Source: an uncultured SAR116 cluster alpha proteobacterium
GTDB taxonomy: Bacteria; Pseudomonadota; Alphaproteobacteria; Puniceispirillales; GCA-002684695
NCBI GenBank assembly: GCA_902532475.1
Contig: CACAIE010000004.1
Coordinates: 1 to 64,000 of the forward strand
Length of the DNA: 64,000 bases
Direction: 5' to 3'
Shown: positions 47,221 to 55,921 of the stretch, piece by piece
How the letters are laid out: every line of letters begins with the position of its first letter
How positions within the stretch are numbered: the stretch's first letter is position 1
The notes under the pieces: generated by a model
Told to the model about the DNA's origin: nothing
Database searches by the model: none
What the model saw: only the letters and a program-made list of their open reading frames with translations
Made by a program: the position numbers and the translations under genes

Positions 47221-48849
47221 TTAAACTAATCTTGAGTATTTAAATGCAGCACCAATAAAACCACTAAACAAAGGATGAGGATCAAAAGGTTTTGATTTTA
47301 ATTCCGGATGAAATTGAACCCCAATAAACCAAGGATGATTATTATATTCAACAATTTCAGGCAATATTCCATCTGGGGACATACCAGAAAACTGTAATCC
47401 AATATTCTGAAGGTCTTCTTTGTATTCTATATTAACCTCATATCTATGTCTGTGTCTTTCAAAAATAATACCTTTGTTGTAAATACTTTCTACAAGGCTC
47501 CCTGATGACAAATGACACTCATAGGCCCCTAACCTCATTGAGCCCCCCAAATCATCTTCAGAAGATCTTTTAATAATATTATCATCCTTAATCCATTCAG
47601 TTAAAAGTCCAACTACAGGAGAAGAGCATTGTCCAAATTCAGTTGAGCCTGCATTAAGAATCAATGCAACATTTCTGGCTGCCTCAATGACAGCCATCTG
47701 CATTCCAAAGCATATGCCTAAAAAAGGAATTTTATGTTCTCTTGCAAATTTTATTGCTAAAATTTTTCCTTCAGATCCACGTTCACCAAAACCTCCTGGA
47801 ACTAAAATTCCATGAATATTCTCAAATTTTGCTTTTAAAGATTCATCATTGAGTAATTCAGAAGAATCTATCCAAGTTAAATCAACTTTAGTGTTATTAG
47901 CTATTCCTCCATGAACTAAAGCCTCTGCTAAAGATTTATAACTGTCAATTAAAGAAGTATATTTTCCAACAACAGCAATTTTAACTTGTCCTTCTGGATT
48001 TTTTATCGCAGAAGTAATTTCATGCCAAATCTTTAGTTTTGGTTCTCTTGGTTTTAACCCAAAATGATCGCAGATAACAGAATCTAAACCTGTTTTATGG
48101 TAGGCTAGGGGAACATCATATATACTTTCAGCATCTAATGCTTCAATAACAGCATTTTGAGGAATGTTACAAAAAAGGGCAATTTTGTTTCTTTGTTCAT
48201 CCGGTATTGTTGCTTCAGTTCTGCATAAAACTATATCAGGACGGATTCCTACTGATTGAAGTTCTTTTACAGAATGTTGTGTTGGTTTTGTTTTTAATTC
48301 ACCTGCTGCAGCTATAAAAGGCACTAAAGTTAAATGCAAAAAACATGTGTTTTGTTTTCCTAACTCGTTACCCAATTGTCTTATGGCTTCAAGAAAAGGC
48401 AGTGACTCAATATCACCAACTGTACCGCCAATTTCACATAAAACAAAGTCTTCTTTTCCGAGATCAGAAACAATAAAATCTTTTATGGCATTTGTAACAT
48501 GAGGTATTACCTGTATTGTTGCTCCTAGATAATCTCCTTTTCTTTCTTTTGCTATCACGTCAGAATAAATCTGACCAGAAGTAACATTGTCAGTTTTTCT
48601 AGCAGCAACGCCAGTAAATCTTTCATAATGACCAAGGTCTAAATCGGTTTCCGCTCCATCATCAGTAACAAAGACTTCTCCATGCTGAGTAGGACTCATC
48701 GTCCCTGGGTCAACATTTAAATATGGGTCTAGTTTTCGCAGTCTTACAGTATAACCTCTACTTTGAAGAATTGCCCCTAAAGCTGCAGAAGCCAAGCCTT
48801 TTCCTAAGGACGAAACCACACCACCTGTTATAAAAATAAAATTTGGCAT
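47221..48849 (-). CDS. pyrG: CTP synthase
   Basis: 542 residues, full length. The synthetase half begins [19 protein letters not shown], with [20 protein letters not shown] and [18 protein letters not shown]. The glutaminase half has the nucleophile C380 in [29 protein letters not shown], and the His/Glu pair in [10 protein letters not shown]. It aminates UTP to CTP. It is 68 nt downstream of secG. Confidence 0.97.
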   Translation of the reverse strand: MPNFIFITGGVVSSLGKGLASAALGAILQSRGYTVRLRKLDPYLNVDPGTMSPTQHGEVFVTDDGAETDLDLGHYERFTGVAARKTDNVTSGQIYSDVIAKERKGDYLGATIQVIPHVTNAIKDFIVSDLGKEDFVLCEIGGTVGDIESLPFLEAIRQLGNELGKQNTCFLHLTLVPFIAAAGELKTKPTQHSVKELQSVGIRPDIVLCRTEATIPDEQRNKIALFCNIPQNAVIEALDAESIYDVPLAYHKTGLDSVICDHFGLKPREPKLKIWHEITSAIKNPEGQVKIAVVGKYTSLIDSYKSLAEALVHGGIANNTKVDLTWIDSSELLNDESLKAKFENIHGILVPGGFGERGSEGKILAIKFAREHKIPFLGICFGMQMAVIEAARNVALILNAGSTEFGQCSSPVVGLLTEWIKDDNIIKRSSEDDLGGSMRLGAYECHLSSGSLVESIYNKGIIFERHRHRYEVNIEYKEDLQNIGLQFSGMSPDGILPEIVEYNNHPWFIGVQFHPELKSKPFDPHPLFSGFIGAAFKYSRLV

Positions 48850-48917
48850 GGTTTATTTTTATACTACGTGAATTTTGTTTTTACTAGTCTTATTGTTGAT
48901 TGAGAGAAATAAAAAAT

Positions 48918-49235
48918 TTAATTATCAGTAGGGACTGAGGGCTGCAAATCTTTTAAATTATTTACCTCTGAAGTACTTTCTTGTGAAACCTCATCAATAA
49001 TTGATACAGTTTTTTTACCATATCCAGCCAACATTGCCAATAATATTGATGTACAAAAAAAAGCAACTGCTAGAACAGTTGTTGCCCTTGTCAACAAGTC
49101 TGCTGTACCCCTTGCAGACATAAAATTGTTTCCACCACCAATACCTAAACCACCACCTTCACTCCTTTGCATTAAAACTAAACCAACAATGGCAATGGAT
49201 ATAAGTATATGTATTGTTAACAATACTGTTGTCAT
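48918..49235 (-). CDS. secG: Preprotein translocase subunit SecG
   Basis: 105 residues with two membrane helices: LLTIHILISIAIVGLVLMQ, then the conserved RSEGGGLGIGGGNNF loop and GTADLLTRATTVLAVAFFCTSILLAML, followed by a hydrophilic tail of about 35 residues. This is the SecG pattern; it assists SecYE-A in export. It lies between tpiA and pyrG, the conserved order. The 76-nt gap to tpiA may contain a promoter. Confidence 0.93.
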   Translation of the reverse strand: MTTVLLTIHILISIAIVGLVLMQRSEGGGLGIGGGNNFMSARGTADLLTRATTVLAVAFFCTSILLAMLAGYGKKTVSIIDEVSQESTSEVNNLKDLQPSVPTDN

Positions 49236-49311
49236 AATTAATCCTTCTAAAAGGCTATATATTCATTTTAAATTTATATTACAAGTTTTAATTAATTTAA
49301 CCTTCATTTAA

Positions 49312-50064
49312 TTATAAAGAGTTTTTAGCAATTTTTATGAAATCATCAGACTTCAAACTTGCTCCTCCAACTAAAACTCCGTCAACGCTATTTAACTTTA
49401 ATATTTGAGAAGAGTTATTAGCATTTACAGACCCTCCATAAATTACTGGTATCTTAATTGAATTTTCAAAATAATCATTTAAACAATTTTTTATAAATTT
49501 GTGAACTTCCTCAATATTTTCATTTGTTGCCACCTTCCCAGATCCTATTGCCCAAATCGGCTCATATGCAATTGTAATCTGAAAGTCACTTACCTCAATT
49601 TGACTGCCTATTGATTGTGGTAAACTTGAGCTTAATTGAGTTTCCAAAATAGATAAAAACGAATTATCTTCACGTTCTTTCAAACTTTCGCCAATACAAA
49701 TTATTACATTTAATCCTTTTGAAATTGCTTTAAATGACTTTAGCGAAACATCACTTGATGTCTCTTTGCACATTGACCTCCTTTCAGAATGACCTAAAAT
49801 TACATATTCACATCCAGCATCTAGAATCATATCAGATGATATTTGACCTGTATACGCTCCATTATCATTTAAAGAACAGTCCTGTGCACCCAATTTAATT
49901 TTTGTGTTTTTAATTAATGGAAAAATAACTGGGATTAAAATCGAAGGTGGGAAAATCATAATATTGGCTTCAATTGGAATGTCATTTGATTTTATAATTT
50001 CATTTACCAACTTAATAGCTTGCCTACTATCACAATTCATCTTCCAATTTCCAGCAATTATCAT
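49312..50064 (-). CDS. tpiA: Triosephosphate isomerase
   Basis: 250 residues. Catalytic residues are visible: K8 in GNWKMN, H92 in ILGHSERR and E168 in AYEPIWAIGSG, then YGGSVNANNS and GVLVGGASL for the phosphate loop. It interconverts dihydroxyacetone phosphate and glyceraldehyde 3-phosphate. It is divergent from the ppiD-like gene with a 108-nt gap. Confidence 0.97.
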   Translation of the reverse strand: MIIAGNWKMNCDSRQAIKLVNEIIKSNDIPIEANIMIFPPSILIPVIFPLIKNTKIKLGAQDCSLNDNGAYTGQISSDMILDAGCEYVILGHSERRSMCKETSSDVSLKSFKAISKGLNVIICIGESLKEREDNSFLSILETQLSSSLPQSIGSQIEVSDFQITIAYEPIWAIGSGKVATNENIEEVHKFIKNCLNDYFENSIKIPVIYGGSVNANNSSQILKLNSVDGVLVGGASLKSDDFIKIAKNSL

Positions 50065-50172
50065 TATAAAATACCATTTTATTTAAATTTAATTATTTTT
50101 AATCATTTTTGAATTGCAGTACAACCTCCAGAGTATTAAATTGCATTAATAATTTTTAAAAGGTTATAAATC

Positions 50173-52038
50173 ATGCTTCAGTCTTTAAGAGTTTATTCAC
50201 GACATCCTATTGCAAAAATTTTTCTAGGCCTTGTGCTTATTGCCTTTGCTGGCCTTGGTTTAGGAAGCTTTGTTCCTTCTTTGCAATTTAATAGAGACTA
50301 TATATCTGCTGGAAAAACATCTATTGGAATTCAAGAAATAGCCAATCAATTTAATAAACTTAGAGCGGAAGTAGCCCCTAATTTAACTATTAACGAAGCC
50401 ATACAAAGTGGCTACTTAGATTTATTGATAACTTTTCTATCTAATGAAGCCATTTTGTTAGAAGAAGCAAACACTTGGGGAATAAAAGTTACTCGTGAAC
50501 AACTCAAAAAATCCTTATTAGAGAATAAATTATTTTTAGATGATAATGGGAAATTTAGTTCCTCAAAATTTCAAACCTCGTTATTGAGGGGAGGAGTTTC
50601 TGAAGAAAAGTATCTTGAACTATTAGGCAGAAGTTTAATTAAGCAACAACTTACAGAAACAATTTCAGAATCTGCGAAAATATCAAATGAAGTAATTAAT
50701 TTAATAGCTTCACACAATTTGGAAAAAAGAGATGGTACTATAATAAATATTAATTTATTTCCTACCTCAGAAATAGAAAGCCCTTCTGATGAAGAACTAA
50801 GGGTTTTCTTTGATAACACTAGCTCATCTTGGATTGAACCTTCAAAGAGGATAGGAAAATATATAATCTTAGATCCAAAAGACTTTTTAAACGAAATTGA
50901 AATTAGTGAACAAGAATTAATAGATGAATTTGATATAAGAAGGTCAGATTACATTAAAGAGGAGACCCGATCCATTAACCAAATGGTATTTGATAGTAAA
51001 CTAGACGCAGAAAAAGTGTTGTCTGAAATTTCTCAAGGTAATGAATTCGACAAATTAGCAAGAAACAAATTTAATGAAAAAGAAACAATAATTAAGGACA
51101 TAAAAAAATCTGAACTAATTAAAGAAATTTCTAATGTTGTTTTTGATTTGAAATTAAATGACATAAGTCAAATCATTGAAACTGACTTTGGATATCATAT
51201 TATAAAACTTCAAGAAATTAATAAATCAATTGCACCAAAATTTGAAGAAATTAAAAATAAATTAAAAAATGATATAAAAATAGAAAGATCAACTGATCTC
51301 ATTTACGATTTAGCAAATTTTGCTGACGATGCATTTGCTTCTGGCTCAAGCATTGAAGATGTTGCAAAACAAAAGAAGTTAAAAGTCTATTTTTCTGAAC
51401 CTCTTGACGAAAATGGCTTTAATGACATTAAACAAATTCCAAAAAATAAACTTTTCAAGGACAAAATGTTTTTAGAGATTTTATGGTCTGATTTAAATAA
51501 CGACCAGCTTTCTATTAATGAAACTGAAGATGGACTTTTTTTCGCTTTAGAAGTAGATAAAGAAATTAAAGAGTTTTTACCAAAATTTGATGATATTTTT
51601 TTAGATATCAAAAAGTCTTGGGTGCAAACAAAAGCAGTTGAAAAAACCTTAAACCAAGCTGGTGAATTGTCTGCTTCTAATGACCTAATTAAATTTGCAA
51701 AAAATAATAACATGCAAATTTCAGAAGTTAAGGGTGTAGCTGTAAATGATACTGCTTATAGTAGACCACAAATCATCAAAGCTCTTTTTAATATTAAAAA
51801 ATTGGGGGAAAATCAAATATCTGCAGATGAAAAAGGAATTTCAGTCGTTAGGTTTGATAAATCCATACCTGCCAGCAAAGAAGAAGTGGATAATCTTTCT
51901 AAAATTCTTGCTGAGCCTTTTAATCAGTCTATTCAAAGTGATATTACTTTTGCATTAATATCTAAATTAGGTGAAAAGCATAAACTAGAAGTTAATAAAA
52001 GTTTGATATTACAAGCTTTGGGCTTAACTTCCCCTTAA
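50173..52038 (+). CDS. PpiD/SurA-type peptidyl-prolyl isomerase (SurA_N domain foldase)
   Basis: 621 residues, PpiD-like: one N-terminal membrane anchor (about 12-37, IAKIFLGLVLIAFAGLGLGSFV), then a SurA_N-type helical chaperone domain, then a parvulin (PpiC) domain near 258-350 with EETRSINQMVFDS and TDFGYHIIKLQEI, and a long C-terminal helical portion. It should sit on the periplasmic face of the inner membrane and help outer-membrane proteins fold. It abuts trpE with no gap and shares the strand; tpiA-ppiD-trpE is a common alphaproteobacterial order. Confidence 0.92.
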   Translation: MLQSLRVYSRHPIAKIFLGLVLIAFAGLGLGSFVPSLQFNRDYISAGKTSIGIQEIANQFNKLRAEVAPNLTINEAIQSGYLDLLITFLSNEAILLEEANTWGIKVTREQLKKSLLENKLFLDDNGKFSSSKFQTSLLRGGVSEEKYLELLGRSLIKQQLTETISESAKISNEVINLIASHNLEKRDGTIININLFPTSEIESPSDEELRVFFDNTSSSWIEPSKRIGKYIILDPKDFLNEIEISEQELIDEFDIRRSDYIKEETRSINQMVFDSKLDAEKVLSEISQGNEFDKLARNKFNEKETIIKDIKKSELIKEISNVVFDLKLNDISQIIETDFGYHIIKLQEINKSIAPKFEEIKNKLKNDIKIERSTDLIYDLANFADDAFASGSSIEDVAKQKKLKVYFSEPLDENGFNDIKQIPKNKLFKDKMFLEILWSDLNNDQLSINETEDGLFFALEVDKEIKEFLPKFDDIFLDIKKSWVQTKAVEKTLNQAGELSASNDLIKFAKNNNMQISEVKGVAVNDTAYSRPQIIKALFNIKKLGENQISADEKGISVVRFDKSIPASKEEVDNLSKILAEPFNQSIQSDITFALISKLGEKHKLEVNKSLILQALGLTSP

Positions 52039-53520
52039 ATGAAAAAACCATCAGATAAATTTATTAATTTATATAATTCAGGTAAACCACAATTATTATG
52101 GGAATATATAGTAGCAGATTTAGAAACACCTGTTTCCGCTCTGATTAAATTAACCAAAGACAAAGACTATAACTTTCTTCTAGAGTCTGTAGAAGGAGGT
52201 GAGAACAGAGGAAGATACTCTGCCATAGGGATATCTCCAGACCTCATATGGAAAAGTAAAAATGGGATTTCTGAAACTGCTATCTTGAAGGAAAAACAAT
52301 ATAAATTCAGGAAAGATAATGACACTCCCTTACAGTCATTAAAAAACTTAGTTATTGAATCTAAAATTGAAATTCCTGAAAACTTACCTCCACTATCAGC
52401 TGGTTTATTCGGCTATATTGGCTATGACATGGTTACTTATTTTGAACAAATTAAAATAGAAAACAATGACACCCTTAATTTGCCTGAATCAATTTTAATG
52501 AGGCCTTCACTTATTTGTATTTTTGATAGACTGAAAGATGAATTTATTTTAATTACACCAATTAGACAGAAAAAAGGTATAACTGCAGAACTTGCGTGGA
52601 AAGAAGGCAATAATAGAATCAAAAATGCTGTGAAAGAGTTGAATGTTGGATTGAAACATTCAAATTTGCCCGTGCAAAAAAACCCTAAAAGTAAAAATAA
52701 TGCACCAAGCAATCTAAAAAAATCAGAATATTTTAATTCGGTTGAAAAAGCGAAAGAGTATATTAAGGCTGGTGATGTTTACCAAGTTGTTCTTTCACAA
52801 AAATTTGAAATACCATTTCAAAAATCCCCAATATCATTTTATAGATCTCTTAGAAGACTTAATCCCTCCCCTTTTCTTTTTTATTTTAACTTTAAAAAAT
52901 TTTTTGTCGTTGGCTCCTCCCCAGAAATTCTAGTCAGGCTTAGAGGTAAGGATTTGACTATTAGACCAATTGCAGGAACAAGGCCTAGAGGTCAAAATAA
53001 AGATGAAGATTTAAAATTAAAAAATGAACTTCTCAATGATCCAAAAGAAAGAGCCGAACATTTAATGCTCTTAGATTTAGGTCGAAATGACGTAGGAAGG
53101 GTATCTAAGCCTGGCTCAGTGGAAGTAACTGAAAGCTTTAATGTTGAGATGTATTCTCATGTAATGCATATAGAATCTGAAGTAAAAGGTGAATTACGTG
53201 ATGAAATGGATAGTGTTGATGCATTGATATCTGGGTTTCCTGCAGGTACAGTCACCGGTGCACCAAAAATAAGGGCAATGGAAATCATTGAAGAGCTAGA
53301 AATGGAGAGAAGAGGTGTCTATTCTGGTGCTGTTGGTTATTTTAGTGGATCTGGAGATTTAGATACTTGTATCGCTTTAAGGACAGGGATAATCAAAGAT
53401 GGGAAATTATATGTTCAAGCCGGTGGAGGAGTGGTTCATGATAGCACAAAAGAAGGTGAAGAATTAGAAACAAGAAACAAAGCTAATGCATTAATAAGAG
53501 CAGCTGAATTAGTAGAATAA
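52039..53520 (+). CDS. trpE: Anthranilate synthase component I
   Basis: 493 residues. The N-terminal regulatory region contains LLESVEGGENRGRYSAIGI with the LLESxxxxxxxxR tryptophan-feedback motif. The chorismate-binding core has GDVYQVVLSQKF, RLNPSPFLFYF, PIAGTRPRG (310-318), DPKERAEHLMLLDLGRNDVGRV, GFPAGTVTGAPKIRAMEII, and VQAGGGVVHDS. It makes anthranilate from chorismate with a TrpG partner. The ATG directly follows the ppiD stop. No trpG follows: a convergent EamA gene ends at the very next base. Confidence 0.95.
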   Translation: MKKPSDKFINLYNSGKPQLLWEYIVADLETPVSALIKLTKDKDYNFLLESVEGGENRGRYSAIGISPDLIWKSKNGISETAILKEKQYKFRKDNDTPLQSLKNLVIESKIEIPENLPPLSAGLFGYIGYDMVTYFEQIKIENNDTLNLPESILMRPSLICIFDRLKDEFILITPIRQKKGITAELAWKEGNNRIKNAVKELNVGLKHSNLPVQKNPKSKNNAPSNLKKSEYFNSVEKAKEYIKAGDVYQVVLSQKFEIPFQKSPISFYRSLRRLNPSPFLFYFNFKKFFVVGSSPEILVRLRGKDLTIRPIAGTRPRGQNKDEDLKLKNELLNDPKERAEHLMLLDLGRNDVGRVSKPGSVEVTESFNVEMYSHVMHIESEVKGELRDEMDSVDALISGFPAGTVTGAPKIRAMEIIEELEMERRGVYSGAVGYFSGSGDLDTCIALRTGIIKDGKLYVQAGGGVVHDSTKEGEELETRNKANALIRAAELVE

Positions 53521-54417
53521 TTAATTTTTTAATTCAGTTGAACTCTGAGCATAGATTATTCCAAATAGGATAATTACACCTCCAATAAACTGCATATTTG
53601 ATAAATACTCACCTAAAACAAACCATGCTAGAAATGAGGCTGTAACTGGTTCACTCATTAATGTTAAAGAAGCAAGTCCTGTTTTTACTTTGCCTAATGC
53701 CCAAGTTATTAATCCTATACCTACAAATTGACTGATGAAAGCAAGACTTATAATAACAACCCACCCATTAAAAGAAATTGGTAAAAACATTTCATTTGAA
53801 AAAATTACTATAATTAACAGCGTAAGCGCGCTAAAAAGAGTCCCAAAGAAAAATATAATATACAAATTTAATTTTTTATCTCTCAAAATACCTGTAGACA
53901 TTAAATAAGCGGCGTAAAATGCACCAGCCGTCAAAGACCAAAAATCACCATAAATATTTTTAATACTTAATTCTAAAGAACTATACATCAATAAAATCGC
54001 ACCAATAATTGATGCTATTAAACCCAGTAAAAACTTCTTGGAAACTATAATAGAAAAAAGTAAGTAACTGTATATTACTACAAAAACAGGTGCCATAGAA
54101 GCAAACAAAGTGGAATTTGCAATTGTTGTAAGCATTATCCCATGATGCCAAGCAGCGTGATCAATTCCTAAAAAAATACCAGGCAAAGCTAAATAAATAT
54201 AATTGAAGTTATTGGTCTTAAAATTAATTTTGATATTTAAACTTTGGATTAATATTATAATAAAAGGAAGAGCCAAAAAGGATCTCCAAAATGCGGAAGA
54301 TACTGGCCCCACTTCACTTATTCTCACCAATAACGGACTAACCCCCAAGCACGCTGCGCCCAAGATTAATGAAAATGCCACTAACCAAATAGGAGGATTT
54401 TTAATAAAATTATTCAA
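53521..54417 (-). CDS. EamA/DMT-family transporter
   Basis: 298 residues with about ten hydrophobic segments in two EamA repeats; the second repeat begins near GDFWSLTAGAFYAAYLMSTG. SAFWRSFLALP and ASLTLMSEPVTASFLAWFVLGE are typical of the family. It is probably an inner-membrane exporter of amino acids or other small metabolites; substrate not assignable. The start is TTG with no strong ribosome site and a stop shortly upstream, so the exact start is unsure. It ends flush against the convergent trpE. Confidence 0.85.
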   Translation of the reverse strand: MNNFIKNPPIWLVAFSLILGAACLGVSPLLVRISEVGPVSSAFWRSFLALPFIIILIQSLNIKINFKTNNFNYIYLALPGIFLGIDHAAWHHGIMLTTIANSTLFASMAPVFVVIYSYLLFSIIVSKKFLLGLIASIIGAILLMYSSLELSIKNIYGDFWSLTAGAFYAAYLMSTGILRDKKLNLYIIFFFGTLFSALTLLIIVIFSNEMFLPISFNGWVVIISLAFISQFVGIGLITWALGKVKTGLASLTLMSEPVTASFLAWFVLGEYLSNMQFIGGVIILFGIIYAQSSTELKN

Positions 54418-54491
54418 TCTGATAAAAACTTTAGTGAAAACAGTTAATTAAAAAACTATTTAAAATAATATCTTATTTAGAAATTAAATCG

Positions 54492-54528
54492 TAATTAAGT
54501 GATCACAATTTTTGAGATCACTTAATTA
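54492..54528 (-). terminator. 13-bp perfect inverted repeat after the unknown membrane protein gene
   Basis: TAATTAAGTGATC and its exact complement (54516-54528) flank an 11-nt loop. It begins 3 nt past the stop of the membrane protein gene, on the minus strand, and is followed by T-rich sequence toward 54480. It fits an intrinsic terminator separating that gene from the EamA gene, though the stem is AT-rich. Confidence 0.6.
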
Positions 54529-54531
54529 ACA

Positions 54532-54888
54532 CTAACTATAAATTGTGAACAATAAAACAATTGCACTAATTAAAAACAAACCAGAAAATAAAACACCTAA
54601 AATATGTACAGGAATAGCTTTAGTTTCTCTTCCAAAATTAGTATTGGACATTTTTTCATCCATATCACTTAAAATCAATCTTAAATTTAGCATCATACGT
54701 ACCATTCCAAATGAGCTAATTAGAGTGATTACTATTAAAGGGACAGCTACTGCATGTTCTTTTCCTGCTATATCTCCAAAAATAATTGTTAAAACTGTAA
54801 CCAACTGTGTCACTATTGCAAATGATACGGCTATAAGAAAATAGTAAAAAGTATTGATTTGAATTGAGGCTCGAATATTTGGATCCAT
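54532..54888 (-). CDS. Small membrane protein, unknown function
   Basis: 118 residues from the ATG at 54888. An in-frame GTG four codons upstream is not the start because GTGGAG there supplies the ribosome site, 6 nt before the ATG. Three membrane helices are visible: YYFLIAVSFAIVTQLVTVLTIIFG, VAVPLIVITLISSFGMVRMML, and VHILGVLFSGLFLISAIVLLF. A charged loop (SDMDEKMSNTNFGRETK) separates the last two. I recognise no family. It has its own terminator and is divergent from the aminotransferase gene, so it may be a single-gene unit. Confidence 0.75.
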   Translation of the reverse strand: MDPNIRASIQINTFYYFLIAVSFAIVTQLVTVLTIIFGDIAGKEHAVAVPLIVITLISSFGMVRMMLNLRLILSDMDEKMSNTNFGRETKAIPVHILGVLFSGLFLISAIVLLFTIYS

Positions 54889-54977
54889 TATAATCTCCAC
54901 AGAAATTTTTTATTTATTTTAATTTAATAGTGATTAGTTTAAAATAAAACATCAAAGTTTTAATTTAAGGATAAAAG

Positions 54978-55883
54978 TTGGTAGAAGAAAAGTTTCCAGA
55001 TGGTTCCGCTTGGATGGGTGGTGAATTTATTAATCTGTCTGAAGCAAAAATTTCAGTACTAGATTGGGGTTTTTTAAGATCAGACGCAACATACGATGTA
55101 GTTCATGTCTGGAATAATCGTTTCTTTAGATTAGATCATCATATTGATAGATTTTATTCTTCAACAAAAAAACTTCGCATGCCATGTAAGATAGAAAGAA
55201 CAGAGCTAAAGAGAATTTTAGCTGGATGTGTTAAGAGGTCTAATTTGAAAAACTCTTACGTAGAAATGATACAAACTAGGGGAATGTCACCGACTTTTGA
55301 TAGAGACCCAAGAAAATCAACGCCAAGATTTATAGCTTTTGCAATTCCTTTTGGATGGATACTTAAACCAGAAAATTTTAACAAAGGACTTGATTTAGCT
55401 ATTAGCACTGTCAAAAGAATTTCACCTGAATCGGTTGATCCTAAGATAAAGAATTATCATTGGTTAGACTTGGTTATAGGCATGTATGAAGCTTATGATA
55501 AGGGCCATTATACTACAGTTTTGGTTGACAATAATAATAATGTTCTTGAAGGCCCAGGGTTTAATATCTTTTCAGTTGATGACCAAGGTTTAAACACACC
55601 ACTTTCTGGTGTTTTGGAGGGCATTACAAGACAAACCGCTATTGACTTGGCAAAGGAACTAAAAATACCTACAAAAGAGATTTCAATAACTTCAGAAAAA
55701 TTTAAAAATTCTAAAGAAGCTTTTGCTACATCAACTGCTGGCGGTATTATCCCAATTACAAAAATTGACGGAAAAGTTATTGGTAACGGAACGATGGGCA
55801 CAATAACGAGTAAAATTAAAGACCTTTATTGGGCAAAACATACAGATCCTGATTGGAGTGAATGTGTAGAGGATCTATTATAG
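54978..55883 (+). CDS. Class IV PLP aminotransferase, (R)-selective amine transaminase-like
   Basis: 301 residues, fold-type IV. The start is TTG with AAGGA 6 nt before it. Landmarks: LDWGFLRSDATYDVVHVW, RFFRLDHHIDRF, the PLP lysine K158 in DPKIKNYHW, LEGPGFNIF with E192, GVLEGITRQTAIDLA and STAGGIIPITKIDG. As I recall the Aspergillus terreus (R)-amine transaminase, it has corresponding SDLTYDV, RFFRLDDHL, DPTIKN, EGSGFNI and TTAGGIMPIT segments, a closer fit than branched-chain or D-alanine transaminases. The natural substrate is unknown. The gene is convergent with the TRAP transporter 38 nt away. Confidence 0.8.
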   Translation: MVEEKFPDGSAWMGGEFINLSEAKISVLDWGFLRSDATYDVVHVWNNRFFRLDHHIDRFYSSTKKLRMPCKIERTELKRILAGCVKRSNLKNSYVEMIQTRGMSPTFDRDPRKSTPRFIAFAIPFGWILKPENFNKGLDLAISTVKRISPESVDPKIKNYHWLDLVIGMYEAYDKGHYTTVLVDNNNNVLEGPGFNIFSVDDQGLNTPLSGVLEGITRQTAIDLAKELKIPTKEISITSEKFKNSKEAFATSTAGGIIPITKIDGKVIGNGTMGTITSKIKDLYWAKHTDPDWSECVEDLL

Positions 55884-55921
55884 GCTTCCTCTATATTAAG
55901 TAAATAAATTAAGTACAACTA

